Shown in pieces: positions 16,252 to 26,300 of a stretch of DNA of 64,000 bases. Both the position numbers and the translations under genes were made by a program. The notes beneath the pieces were generated by a model. It was not told the origin of the DNA. It saw only the letters and a list, made by a program, of their open reading frames with translations, and searched no databases. The DNA is taken from the NCBI GenBank assembly GCA_013364255.1, contig CP054936.1:1426001-1490000 (forward strand). Direction: 5' to 3'. This DNA comes from Streptomyces seoulensis (lineage in GTDB: Bacteria; Actinomycetota; Actinomycetes; Streptomycetales; Streptomycetaceae). The stretch's first letter is position 1, and every line of letters starts with the position of its first letter.

Positions 16252-19200
16252 ATGCTTCCGCTCTCCTCCTCGCAGGAGATCGTCTGGCTGCACGAGCAGA
16301 TGCAGCCCGGCAGCCGCGCCTACAACTTCACCGCCGCACTGGACCTCTGGGGCGACCTCGACCCCGAGGCGCTGCGCGCGGGACTCACCGCCACCCTGGC
16401 CCGCCACCCCGGCCTGCGGCTCGAACTCGTCGCCCGCGAGAGCTCGGTGCCGGGACAGCGGGTCGCGCCGCAGTGCCTTCCCAGGCTGCGCACCGCCGAC
16501 CTCAGCGGGGAGGAGGACCCCGAGGCGGCCTACGCCCGGCTGCTGCGCACCGAGGCCGAGACACCGCTCGACACCTTCGAGGCGCCGCTGATCCGCTGGA
16601 CGCTCGTGCGGCTCGCCGAGCGCCACCACCGGCTGGTCCACGTGGAGCACCACCTCATCCACGACGGGCACTCCTTCGCGATCCTGCTCGACGACGTCTT
16701 CCGCGTCTACCGCGCCCACGTCCTCGGCGAAGACCTCCGGCTCCCGCCCGCCCCGTCCTACGCCGACCACGTGCGGGCCCGCGCCGAAGCCGCGTACACA
16801 CCCGAGTCCCTCGACTTCTGGCGCACCGAACTGCGCGACCAGCCCCACGACCTGCCGCTGCCCGGCCTCGCCCGGCCCGGCGCCCACCGCAGGCACCACG
16901 GCGGCCAGTTGCGGCAGACGATCGGCGCCGACCTCGCCGAACGGCTGCGCGCCCACACCCGCGCCCGCGGCCTCACCCCCTTCGCCACCCTCCTCGGCCT
17001 GTTCGCCGAACTGCTGCGCCGGCACAGCGGCCGCTCCCGGATGACCATCGGCACCGCCGTCGGCAACCGGCCCCGCGGCTACGAGGACGCCGTCGGCATG
17101 TTCGTCAACACGATCCCGCTGCCGCTCGCCCTGGACGCCGCCGCCCCCGCCCAGGACGCCATGGACGAGGTCACCGACACCCTCATCCGCGCCCTGCCGC
17201 ACCAGGACGTGCCGGTCCAGGAGCTGACCCGGGCCCTGGGCGCGCACACCTCCGGCGCCGACAACCCGCTGTTCTCCGTCATGTTCAGCGCCCACGACGC
17301 ACCGCTGCCCGAGATCGACGTACCCGGCCTCGACATCACCCTGTTCGAGGGGTTCAACACCGGCACCACCCGCTTCGACCTGGACGTAGTGCTGCTGCCG
17401 GACGACCGGCGCGGCGTCACCCCGCGCCACGGCGCGCCCGGCATGACCCTGGTCTGGGACTACGACGCCGACCTCTTCGGCGAGGACGTGGCCCGGGTGC
17501 TCGCCGGCCGCTTCCTCGACCTGCTGCGCGCCTACCTCGACGACCCCGAGACCGCACTCGCCGACCTGGCGCCCGCAGCCGCGCGACCGGCCGTTGTGCA
17601 GCCCGCCGCCGAACCGGTGCCCCTCCCGGCCGACCGCGATCCGCTGGACCCGGTGGCCGCCCACCACCCGTCGCTGCCCGCCCTGCTGCACGGCGCGCGC
17701 CGCCTCACCTACGGCGAACTCGACCAGCGCGTCGGCGCGTTGGCGCAGCGGCTGCGCGCCGCGGGGGTGTCCGCCGGGCAGCCGGTGGCCGTCGTCCTGC
17801 CCCGGGGGACGGACTCGGTCGTCGCCCTGCTGGCCTGCCTGCGCACCGGCGCCGTCTACTGCCCGCTGTCCCCGTCCGACCCGCCCGCCCGGCTCGCCCT
17901 GCTGCTGGAACGGCTCGCCCCGGCCCTCGTCCTGACCGGCGACGGCGCCCCGGACCTGCCGGACACCCTGCCGACCGCCCGCGCCGACGCCCCCGAGCTG
18001 CCCCGCGCCCGCGCCGCCGCCGTACTGCCCGGCGCCACCTACGTCATCCACACCTCCGGCTCCACCGGCACACCCAAGCCGGTCGCCGTGGGCCGTGCGG
18101 CGCTGGAGCACCATCTGACCGCGACCGCCGACCGGTTCGGGCTCACCACCGCCGACCGGGTCCTGATGTTCGCCCAGCCGTCCTTCGACGTGGCCCTGGA
18201 GGAGGTGCTGCCCACCCTCCACTCCGGCGCGTGCCTCGTCCTGCCCGAGCACGAGGTGCCCACCGGCCGGGAACTGGCCGCCCTGCTCGCCGCCGCCCGG
18301 GTCACCGTCGCCAACCTGCCCACCAGTTACCTCCTCGCCACCCGCGAGGACCTGCGGCCCGCCCTGCGCGACGGGAGCTGGACGCCGAGACTGCTGGTCC
18401 TGGGCGGCGAACGCCTGCCCGTCGAGGCCCTGCGCGGCCTCCTCGCCGACACCGACGCCACCGTCCTCAACGTGTACGGCGTCACCGAGGCGGCCATCAG
18501 CTCCACCGTCCACGAGATCTCCCGCGCCGCCCTCGCCGACGGCGCCGAGATCCCGCTCGGCACCGAACTGCCCGGCGAGCGCGTCCACGTCCTGGACGAC
18601 CACCGCCGGCCGCTGCCCGACGGCGCCGTGGGCGAACTCGCCCTCGCCGGGCCCGGACTCGCCGAGGGGTACGCGGGCAACCCGGAGGCGACGGCCGCCC
18701 GGTTCGTCACCGTGGACGCGCTCGGCGGCGAGCGCGTCTACCTCACCGGCGACCTCGGCTACCGCGGCCTGGACGGCCTGCTGTACTTCCTGGGGCGGCG
18801 CGACCACCAGATCAAGCTGCGCGGACACCGCATCGAGCTGGAGGAGATCGAGGCGGCGGCGTCCGCGGCGCTCGGCGGCCGGTCCTGCGCCGTCGTACTG
18901 GACCGGGAGGGCCCCGGCGGGCCCCGGCTCGTCGGCTTCACCGAGGAGGACGGCGACCGGCCCGCGCGGCTCGACGAGCGGGCGCTGCACGCCGAGTTGA
19001 GCCGCCGTCTGCCCGGCCCGCTGGTGCCCGCCCGGTGGGCGCGGCTGGACGCCATGCCGACCCTGCCCGGCGGCAAACCCGACCGTGCGGCGCTGACCCG
19101 CCGCGCCGCCGCGCTCGACCCCGTGACCGACCCCGTGACCGACACGGTGAACGAGAGCACGGCCGCGTCCGAGGGCGAGCACGCCCCGGAGCCGCGGACC

Positions 19201-19455
19201 GCGCCCGGCGCCGACGACCCGATGGCGGCGCTGCTCGCGGAGGGCTGGCGCACGGTCCTCGGCCACAGCCGCTTCGACGCCCGTTCGCACTTCTTCCGCA
19301 GCGGCGGCCACTCCCTGCTCGCCGCCGAGCTCGCGGCCTGGCTGGAACCCCGGCTGGGCGCCCGCCCGCCGCTGAAGGTCCTCTTCCGCAACCCCGTGCT
19401 CGCCGACCAGGCCGGCGCCCTCGCCGCCACCGCCACCCCGACGACGGAGTCGTGA
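16252..19455 (+). CDS. Nonribosomal peptide synthetase, C-A-T module
   Basis: A 1067-residue single-module NRPS. The condensation domain (about 1-430) has an intact HHLIHDG motif (His133-Gly139). The adenylation domain (about 460-960) shows the P-loop HTSGSTGTPKPV, NVYGVTE, YLTGDLG, GRRDHQIKLRGHRIELEEIE and GGKPDR (the usual NGKxDR with Gly for Asn). The carrier domain (about 985-1060) has the phosphopantetheine site GGHSL at Ser1021. My hand alignment to the PheA specificity positions gives D-V-E-N-V-G-V-I-S-K. This shares six positions with the ornithine-hydroxamate code DMENLGLINK as I recall it, so an ornithine-derived substrate is possible. The ATG follows CAGGGATCG; an upstream GTG is the alternative. 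It overlaps the next gene by 1 nt. Confidence 0.92.
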   Translation: MLPLSSSQEIVWLHEQMQPGSRAYNFTAALDLWGDLDPEALRAGLTATLARHPGLRLELVARESSVPGQRVAPQCLPRLRTADLSGEEDPEAAYARLLRTEAETPLDTFEAPLIRWTLVRLAERHHRLVHVEHHLIHDGHSFAILLDDVFRVYRAHVLGEDLRLPPAPSYADHVRARAEAAYTPESLDFWRTELRDQPHDLPLPGLARPGAHRRHHGGQLRQTIGADLAERLRAHTRARGLTPFATLLGLFAELLRRHSGRSRMTIGTAVGNRPRGYEDAVGMFVNTIPLPLALDAAAPAQDAMDEVTDTLIRALPHQDVPVQELTRALGAHTSGADNPLFSVMFSAHDAPLPEIDVPGLDITLFEGFNTGTTRFDLDVVLLPDDRRGVTPRHGAPGMTLVWDYDADLFGEDVARVLAGRFLDLLRAYLDDPETALADLAPAAARPAVVQPAAEPVPLPADRDPLDPVAAHHPSLPALLHGARRLTYGELDQRVGALAQRLRAAGVSAGQPVAVVLPRGTDSVVALLACLRTGAVYCPLSPSDPPARLALLLERLAPALVLTGDGAPDLPDTLPTARADAPELPRARAAAVLPGATYVIHTSGSTGTPKPVAVGRAALEHHLTATADRFGLTTADRVLMFAQPSFDVALEEVLPTLHSGACLVLPEHEVPTGRELAALLAAARVTVANLPTSYLLATREDLRPALRDGSWTPRLLVLGGERLPVEALRGLLADTDATVLNVYGVTEAAISSTVHEISRAALADGAEIPLGTELPGERVHVLDDHRRPLPDGAVGELALAGPGLAEGYAGNPEATAARFVTVDALGGERVYLTGDLGYRGLDGLLYFLGRRDHQIKLRGHRIELEEIEAAASAALGGRSCAVVLDREGPGGPRLVGFTEEDGDRPARLDERALHAELSRRLPGPLVPARWARLDAMPTLPGGKPDRAALTRRAAALDPVTDPVTDTVNESTAASEGEHAPEPRTAPGADDPMAALLAEGWRTVLGHSRFDARSHFFRSGGHSLLAAELAAWLEPRLGARPPLKVLFRNPVLADQAGALAATATPTTES

Positions 19456-21356
19456 TGACCGCCCAGTCCCCGTCCCTGCCCGACACCGCCGCCGACACGC
19501 CGAGCGTCGCCCACGGCCCCGCCGCCGCGCCGACCGCCGTCCTCGCCCGCTTCGAGGAGTGGGTCCGGCGCACCCCCGACGCCCCCGCCGTGCTCGACGG
19601 AGCGCGGACCTGGACGTACCGGGACCTCGACACCGCCGCCACGGACCTGGCCGCCGCCCTCGGCGACCGGGTACGGCCCGGGGACCTGGTCGGCGTCTGC
19701 CTGGACCGCTCCGCCGCCCTCGTGGTCACCGCCGTCGCACTGGCCCGGACCGGCGCCGTCTACCTGCCGCTCGGCCCCCGCCCCGGCGAGCGCCGCACCC
19801 AGGCCGTCACCGAGGACCTCGACGTCGCCTGCCTGATCGGCGACCCCGCCGTCCTGCCCGCGAGCCACCGGACGGGGGAGCGGCTGCCGCTGCCCCTGCC
19901 CGCCGACGGGGTCAACGCCCCCGCCGCCGCGGTCGCGGCCTTCGCCGCCGGCCGCGGGACGCGCCGCGCGCCCGAGGGCGCCCTGTACGCCGTCCTCACC
20001 TCCGGGTCCACCGGACGGCCCAAGGCGGTCGCGGTGGCCGAGGCGTCGCTGTCCGTCGCCCTCGACTGGTACCGGGCGGCGACCGGCCTGGCGCCCGGCG
20101 ACCGCCAGTCGCTGCTCATCGGGGTCGCCTTCGATCCGCACCTGCTGGAGCTGTGGGCCGGACTGACCTCCGGCGCCGCCCTCGTCCCGGCCCCCGACGA
20201 CGTCCGCTGGGACGCGCACGTGCTCACCGACTGGTGGCGGGAGGCCGCGGTCACCGTGTCGGTGGCGGCCACCCCCACCGTGGAACCGCTCCTGGACCGG
20301 CCCTGGCCGCCCGGCCTGCGGCTGCGGCACCTCGTCGTCGGCGGCGACCGGATGCGCCGCCGCCCCGGGCCCGACGTCACCGCCACCGTCCACAACGCCT
20401 ACGGCCCCGCCGAGGCCACCGTCCTCGCCACCGCGTACGCCATGCGCGGCGGCGACGCGCGGGCGGGCGAGACGGCCCCGCCGCCCATCGGCGACCCGCT
20501 GCCCGGCGTCACCGTCGTCGTCACGGACGAGGACGGCCGGCCCGTCGCTCGCGGCCAGGACGGCGAACTGCGCGTCGGCGGCCACTGCCTGGCCCTCGGC
20601 TACCTCGACCCCGAGCTGACCGCGCGCCGGTTCACCGCTCCGCCCGAGGACGCGGCGCCGCCCGGCGTCGACCGCCTCTACCGCACCGGTGACCGGGTGC
20701 GGATGAGCGCCGACGGCACCCTGGAGTTCCTGGGTCGGCTGGACGACCAGGTCAAGATCAGCGGGGTGCGGATCGAACCGGCCGAGGTGGAGGCCGCGTT
20801 CGAGCAGGACGACCGGGTGCGCAGCGCCGTCGTCACCGTGCTGCGCGACGCCTCCGGCCACGCCCGCCTCGTCGCCCACGTGCGGCCCGCCGACGGCGCC
20901 CGGCCCGAGACCGGTGACCTGCTGGCCGCGGTCCGCGCCTGGCTGCCCGAGCAGGCCGTCCCCGGCGCCGTACGGCTGGTCGACGGCTACCCCCTCGACG
21001 CCAACGGCAAGGTCGACCGCGCCGCCCTCGCGGACCAGGTCACCGCCTCCGCCGCCCCAGGAGACGCCACCGCCGCCACCGGGGACGACCTCGCCGACGC
21101 CACGCCCACCCAGCGGCTCGTCCTGACGGCCGCCCGCGACCTCCTCGGCCGGCCGGCCACCGCCCTCGGCGACAACTTCACCGACGCGGGCGGCACCTCC
21201 GTGGTCGCCGCCCGGCTGCTGGCGGCCGTCGAACGCGAGACGGGCGTACGCCCGCGCGCCCACCACCTCCTGCGCAGCACCGACCTGCGCGCCTTCGCCG
21301 CCCTCCTGGACACCCTCCTCGAACAGCGCCGGACCCCGCGACCCGAAGGAGCCTGA
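19455..21356 (+). CDS. Nonribosomal peptide synthetase, A-T didomain
   Basis: A 633-residue adenylation-thiolation protein without a condensation domain. The A domain (about 25-535) has LTSGSTGRPKAV, NAYGPAE (Ala for Thr in the usual GPTE), YRTGDRV, GRLDDQVKISGVRIEPAEVE and the catalytic lysine in NGKVDR. The carrier site reads GGTSV (about residue 576), one of the less common forms. The specificity positions read D-P-L-V-V-G-A-V-L-K, which I cannot match with confidence to a known amino acid. Its ATG shares an A with the preceding stop (TGATG), so translation is coupled. A condensation partner must act in trans, most simply the free-standing C protein or the C domain of the last gene. Confidence 0.92.
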   Translation: MTAQSPSLPDTAADTPSVAHGPAAAPTAVLARFEEWVRRTPDAPAVLDGARTWTYRDLDTAATDLAAALGDRVRPGDLVGVCLDRSAALVVTAVALARTGAVYLPLGPRPGERRTQAVTEDLDVACLIGDPAVLPASHRTGERLPLPLPADGVNAPAAAVAAFAAGRGTRRAPEGALYAVLTSGSTGRPKAVAVAEASLSVALDWYRAATGLAPGDRQSLLIGVAFDPHLLELWAGLTSGAALVPAPDDVRWDAHVLTDWWREAAVTVSVAATPTVEPLLDRPWPPGLRLRHLVVGGDRMRRRPGPDVTATVHNAYGPAEATVLATAYAMRGGDARAGETAPPPIGDPLPGVTVVVTDEDGRPVARGQDGELRVGGHCLALGYLDPELTARRFTAPPEDAAPPGVDRLYRTGDRVRMSADGTLEFLGRLDDQVKISGVRIEPAEVEAAFEQDDRVRSAVVTVLRDASGHARLVAHVRPADGARPETGDLLAAVRAWLPEQAVPGAVRLVDGYPLDANGKVDRAALADQVTASAAPGDATAATGDDLADATPTQRLVLTAARDLLGRPATALGDNFTDAGGTSVVAARLLAAVERETGVRPRAHHLLRSTDLRAFAALLDTLLEQRRTPRPEGA

Positions 21357-21357
21357 C

Positions 21358-23307
21358 ATGACACCGACGACCCCGCAGCCCGCCGGGACCGCCCCGGCGA
21401 CGGCGCTGCCCGCCCTCGTCCTGCGGCACGCCGCACGCACCCCCGACGCCCTGGCCGTCGTGGACGGCGACACCGCCCTCACCTACGGCCGGCTCGCCCG
21501 GGAGAGCCGCGCCCTCGCCGAGCACCTGCGCGCGAACCACGCGTACCGGGTGGCCCCCGGCGACCGGGTGGCGCTGCTGACCAGCCGGTCGGCGCGTACG
21601 GTCGTCGCGCAGCTCGCCCTGTGGCTGGCCGGAGCCGTGTGCGTGCCGCTCGACCCCGCCCAGCCCCGGCCGCGCACCGAGGCGATGAGCGCCGACGCGG
21701 AGGTCTCGCTCACCGTCGGCGACGCGAAGCTGCTGGACGCCGCCGCGCTCACCGGCCCCGTCCTCGCCCTGCCCGAGGAACCGCTGACCGGCGGCGGACA
21801 CCTGGCCGCCGCCGACGAGACGGACACCGCCTGCGCGGCGGACGAGCCGGACACGGCGAACGAGCCGGACACGGCGAACGAGGCGTACGCGAGGGACGAG
21901 GCGTACGCGAGGGAGCCGGTGGACGCGTCCGACCCGGACCGGGCGGCGTTCATCATGTTCACCTCCGGCTCCACCGGCCGCCCCAAGGGCGTCGCCGTCC
22001 CGCACCGCGCCGTCGCCGAGCTGGTCACCGCACCCGACTACGTCACCGTCACCTCCCGCGACCGGGTCCTGTTCCACTCGCCCATGACGTTCGACGCCTC
22101 GACCTTCGAGGTGTGGGCGGCGCTCGCCAACGGCGCCGCGGTCGTCGTCTGCACCGAGCAGCGGCCCTCGCTCGAAGACCTGGCCCGGCACGTCGAACGC
22201 CACGGCGTGACGGTCGCGTTCTTCACCACGGCCCTCTTCCACCAGCTCGCCGCCCGCCGCTCCCGGATCTTCGCCCAGCTCCGTTCGGTCGTCGTGGGCG
22301 GTGAGGCCATGGCCGCCGCCCCGGCCCGCGCGGTGCTGACCGCCTTCCCCTGGCTTGAGCTGGTCAACGGCTACGGGCCGACCGAGGCGACCACCTTCGC
22401 CACCGCCCACCGCGTCACCGCGCGCGACGGCGACGCGCCGGTACCGATCGGCAGGCCCATCGCCGGGGCCACCGCACACGTCCTGGACGCCGGGGGCCGC
22501 CCGGTCCCGGACGGCGAGCGGGGCGAACTGTGGATCGGCGGCAGCCGGCTCGCCCACGGCTACACGGGCCTGCCCGACCTCACCGCCGAGCGCTTCGTCG
22601 ACCACCCCGCCGCGGGCCGCCTCTACCGCACCGGCGACCTCGTCTCCGTCCGGCCCGACGGCGCCCTCGACTACCACGGCCGCAACGACGACCAGGTCAA
22701 GGTGCGCGGCTTCCGCATCGAGCCCGGCGAGGTCGAACACGCGCTGCGCGCGCGGCCGGACGTGGCCGACGCCGCCGTCACCGTCGACCGCCCGGGCACG
22801 CCCGAGGCGCGGCTGGTCGCCTTCGTCGTCCCCGCGCCGGGACCGGTGACCCCCGCCGCCGCGCTGCGCGAGCGGCTGACCGCCGTCCTGCCCGCCCACC
22901 TGGTGCCGGACGCGATCAGCACGGTGGAGCGCCTTCCCCTCACCCCGTCCGGCAAGGTCGACCGGCGCGCGCTCACCGACCGCGCCCCCACGGCGGGCGA
23001 CGACCGCGCCGACCCGCCCCCGGCCGCGATGACACCGCTGGAACAGGCCGTCGCCGAGGTGTGGAGCCGGGCCCTGGGCAGCGAGGTCGCCCGCGCCGAC
23101 GCCGACTTCCTCGCCCTCGGCGGCCACTCCCTGCTCGCCCTCGCCGTCACCGACGACCTGCGCGAGGAGCTCGGCGTCGAACTCGCCCTCGCCGACTTCT
23201 TCGCCGCCCCGACCGTCGCCGCCCAGGCCGCGCTGGTCGAACACGCCCTGCTCGCCGCCCACAGCGACCTGCACCCCGAGACCCCGGAGCACAGCGATGT
23301 CCACTGA
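21358..23307 (+). CDS. Nonribosomal peptide synthetase, A-T didomain, valine/isoleucine-like code
   Basis: A 649-residue A-T protein. Motifs are FTSGSTGRPKGV, NGYGPTE, YRTGDLV, GRNDDQVKVRGFRIEPGEVE, SGKVDR and the carrier site GGHSL. The specificity positions read D-A-F-F-V-G-G-T-F-K, close to the canonical valine code (DAFWIGGTFK), so valine or another branched aliphatic residue is likely. Between the A2 and A3 motifs (about residues 150-190) lies an acidic repeat insert coded by two perfect tandem duplications, which is foreign to the fold. ATG 21358 has GAAGGAG upstream and sits one base after the previous stop. The 3' end overlaps the next gene by 11 nt. Confidence 0.92.
   Translation: MTPTTPQPAGTAPATALPALVLRHAARTPDALAVVDGDTALTYGRLARESRALAEHLRANHAYRVAPGDRVALLTSRSARTVVAQLALWLAGAVCVPLDPAQPRPRTEAMSADAEVSLTVGDAKLLDAAALTGPVLALPEEPLTGGGHLAAADETDTACAADEPDTANEPDTANEAYARDEAYAREPVDASDPDRAAFIMFTSGSTGRPKGVAVPHRAVAELVTAPDYVTVTSRDRVLFHSPMTFDASTFEVWAALANGAAVVVCTEQRPSLEDLARHVERHGVTVAFFTTALFHQLAARRSRIFAQLRSVVVGGEAMAAAPARAVLTAFPWLELVNGYGPTEATTFATAHRVTARDGDAPVPIGRPIAGATAHVLDAGGRPVPDGERGELWIGGSRLAHGYTGLPDLTAERFVDHPAAGRLYRTGDLVSVRPDGALDYHGRNDDQVKVRGFRIEPGEVEHALRARPDVADAAVTVDRPGTPEARLVAFVVPAPGPVTPAAALRERLTAVLPAHLVPDAISTVERLPLTPSGKVDRRALTDRAPTAGDDRADPPPAAMTPLEQAVAEVWSRALGSEVARADADFLALGGHSLLALAVTDDLREELGVELALADFFAAPTVAAQAALVEHALLAAHSDLHPETPEHSDVH
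21832..21926 (+). repeat. Two tandem duplications inside an NRPS adenylation domain
   Basis: An 18-nt unit (GAGCCGGACACGGCGAAC) is repeated in tandem at 21844-21879, followed by a second tandem pair of an 18-nt unit (GAGGCGTACGCGAGGGAC, last base varying) at 21880-21915. They encode (EPDTAN)2 and (EAYARD/E)2. All units are multiples of 3, so the frame is kept and a flexible acidic loop is added. Confidence 0.8.
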
Positions 23308-26300
23308 CGCCGACCCCACGGCGCCGGACCGACAGCGGCGGCTCCAGCGGGACCTGCTGCTCCGGGCCCGCTCCGCCGCCGCCCGGCGGACCCCGGCCGC
23401 TCCCGTCGGCGCCGCCCCGGCCGGCCCCGGCGCCGCCCCGCGCGGCGTCCGCCTCCCGCTCTCCCGCGCCCAGCGCCGCCTGTGGCTGCTGGAACGGCTC
23501 GGCGGCGCGGGCGACTCCTACCACGTGCCGTTCGCCACCCGGGTGCGCGGCCCGTTCGACCCGGCCGCGTTCACCACCGCCCTCACCGCGCTGGTGGCCC
23601 GGCACGGCATCCTGCGCACCCGCTACGCGGAGCACGACGGCGAGCCCTACCAGGAAGTCCTCCCCGCGCCCGACGCCGTCCCCGTGCCGGTGGTCGACAC
23701 GCCGGCGACGGACGCCCCGGGACCGCTGCGCCGGGAGACGGCCCGGCCGTTCGACCTCGCGGCGGGCGAGGCGGTACGGGCCCTGGTGCTGCGCCACGGC
23801 CCGCAGGACCACACGGTTATGCTGACGTTCCATCACATAGCCATTGACGGCGGCTCGTTGGAGACGGCGGCCGCCGAACTGGCCGCCCTGTACGCGGCGG
23901 CCGTGGACGGAACCGGCCGGCTCGCGCTTCCGGCCGCGCCGCAGTACGCCGACCACGCGTGCCGCGAACACGAGGGCGTCCCCGGACTCCGGCCGGCGCT
24001 GGAGCGCTGGAGCGCCCTCCTGGCCGACGCCGCCCCGCCCCGCCTGCCCCGGCCGTCGGCGGACCCGTCGCGCACCCCGGCCGGATCGCCGGACGGCGCG
24101 CCGCACTCCGCCGCCGTGCGTGCCGTGCCCCTCGCGGCGACGCTGCCTGAGGCGCTGCGGGCGTCGGGGGCCGAGCGGCGCGCCACGCTCTTCGCGGTGT
24201 CGCTCACCGCGGCCTTCGCCGCGCTGCACCGCCTCACCGGCGACGACGACCTCGTGATCGGCGTGGCGGGCACCCACCGCGGCGGCACCGCCATGCGCGG
24301 CCTGGTCGGCCTGTGCGTCAACACGCTGCCCGTACGGGTCAGCGCCACCGGCGACCCGTCCTTCGCCGAGCTGCTGCGGCGGGTGCGCGACGCGCTCCTG
24401 GAGGCGCAGCGGCACCGGCACATCCCGTTCGACCTCGTCCTGGAACGCCTCGGCGAGCGGGCGCGGGGCGCCGACGGCACGGCACTGGTCCGGGTCACCG
24501 CCGACGTCCTCGGCGAGCCCACGGTGCTCCGGCTGCCCGGCGCCTCGGCCGCGTACGTCGACGTCCCTGCCGGCCACGCGAAGTTCACCCTGTCCTACGG
24601 CCTCGACCTGGGCGATCCCGCGCGGCCCGCGGCGCTCGTCCAGTACGACCGCGACGCGCTGGACGAAGCCGTGGCAGAGGCGACCGCGCGGGATTACGCC
24701 GCCCTGCTCACCGCGGCGGCGACCGACCCGGATCGCCCGCTGAGCGACCTGCCCGTCCCCGAGGCCGCCTCGGGCCCCGAAGCCGCCTCCGGCTCCGACG
24801 CGGAGGCCGATCCGGACGGGCAGGCCGTGCCGGAGGTGAAGGAGACGCCCGATGCCCGCCATCCGGCGGAAGCGGCCCTGCGCGCCCACCCCCAGGTCGC
24901 CGACGCCGTGGTGGTGCGGCCCGCCGAGGGCCCGGCCGTGGCCTACGCCGTCCTGCGCGACAGCGTGGGTCCGTCCCGGCACGAACTGCTGGGCCTGCTG
25001 CGCCGTTCGCTCGCGCTCGCGCCCGAGGCCGTGCCCGCCACGGTCACACCGCTCGACGCGCTGCCCCGCACGCCCGCGGGCACGCTCGACCGCTCCCGGC
25101 TGCCGGGAGCGCCCGCACCAAAGGACCCGGCCGCACCCCGGGCCGCGGCCGTCACCGGGGCCTTCACCGCGCTCCTCGGCGTCGCCGCCTCGCCCGACGA
25201 CGACTTCTTCGCCCTCGGCGGTCACTCGCTGGTCGCCGTGCGCCTGGCCGAACGCCTGCGCACCGCACTGGGGTTGCCGCTCACCGGCCTCGACGTCCTC
25301 CAGGCCCGTACGCCTCGGTCGCTCACCGCGCTGCTGGACGAACGCGCGGCGCGGCAGAGCGCCGCGCGGGCCGCGCGCGGGCCGGCCCGGTCCCGGACCG
25401 TCCGCCCGGGCACGGTGCTGGTCACCGGCGCGACCGGCGGCGTCGGCGCGTTCGTGCTGCGGGAGCTGGCCGCCCGCGGCCGACCCGTGCTGGCGCTGGC
25501 CCGGCCCGAGTCCGCGCACCTGATCGCGGCCGAGGGCGTGGACGTGGTCGAGGGCGACCTCTCCGACCCGGCCGGACTGCGGGCCGCCGTCGCGGACGCG
25601 GACGCGATCGTGCACGCCGCCTGCACCTTCACCCGGCACGAGGTGGACGTGGCGGCCACGGCGGCGATGGTCGACGCCTGGCGGCGGGGGCCGTTCGTCT
25701 TCGTCAGCAGCGTCGACGCCTACGGCCACCCCGAAGTGGACCGGGTCGGCGAGGAGTTGCCGCCGCACGAGCCCGTCAGCCCGTACGGGAGGGCCAAGCT
25801 CGACTGCGAGGAGCTGGTGCTGCGCGCCGCGGGCACCGAGGGGCGCGGGGGCGCGAGCGCCGTGCGCTCCCCGCTCGTCTGGGGCGCGCACGACCGGCTG
25901 CGCGAGCAGCTGCGCTGGGGCGCCGTCGGCGGCCTCTACCAGGCTGCCCGGCAGGGCGGACCGATCGAGCTGCCGCGTCCCGGCGCCGCCGGACACCCCT
26001 GGTACGGGGTCGCCTGGGTGCACGCGGCGGCCCTCGCCCGAGCGGTGGTGGAGTGCCTGGACCGGCCCGTGCACGGCGTCGCCAACGCCGTGAGCGGCCA
26101 CGTGTCCTGGCACGACCTGGCCCAGGACCTGACCCGGCTGATGGGCACCGGGGCCGGCGTCCGCGAGAGCGACGACGTCCCCCGGGACCTCGACCACCGC
26201 TGGCACTACGACAGCGCACGTCTGGCCGGACCGCTGCGGCCGCTGCCGGGGGAGGACCGCGGGACCGTGCTGGCCGAGATGATCGACGGCAGGACGCACG

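Noticed and set aside
14443..19311. A 1622-codon open frame on the minus strand opposite the NRPS genes
   Set aside because: It is an antisense shadow caused by extreme third-position GC; it shows no domain, whereas the plus strand has complete C, A and T motifs.
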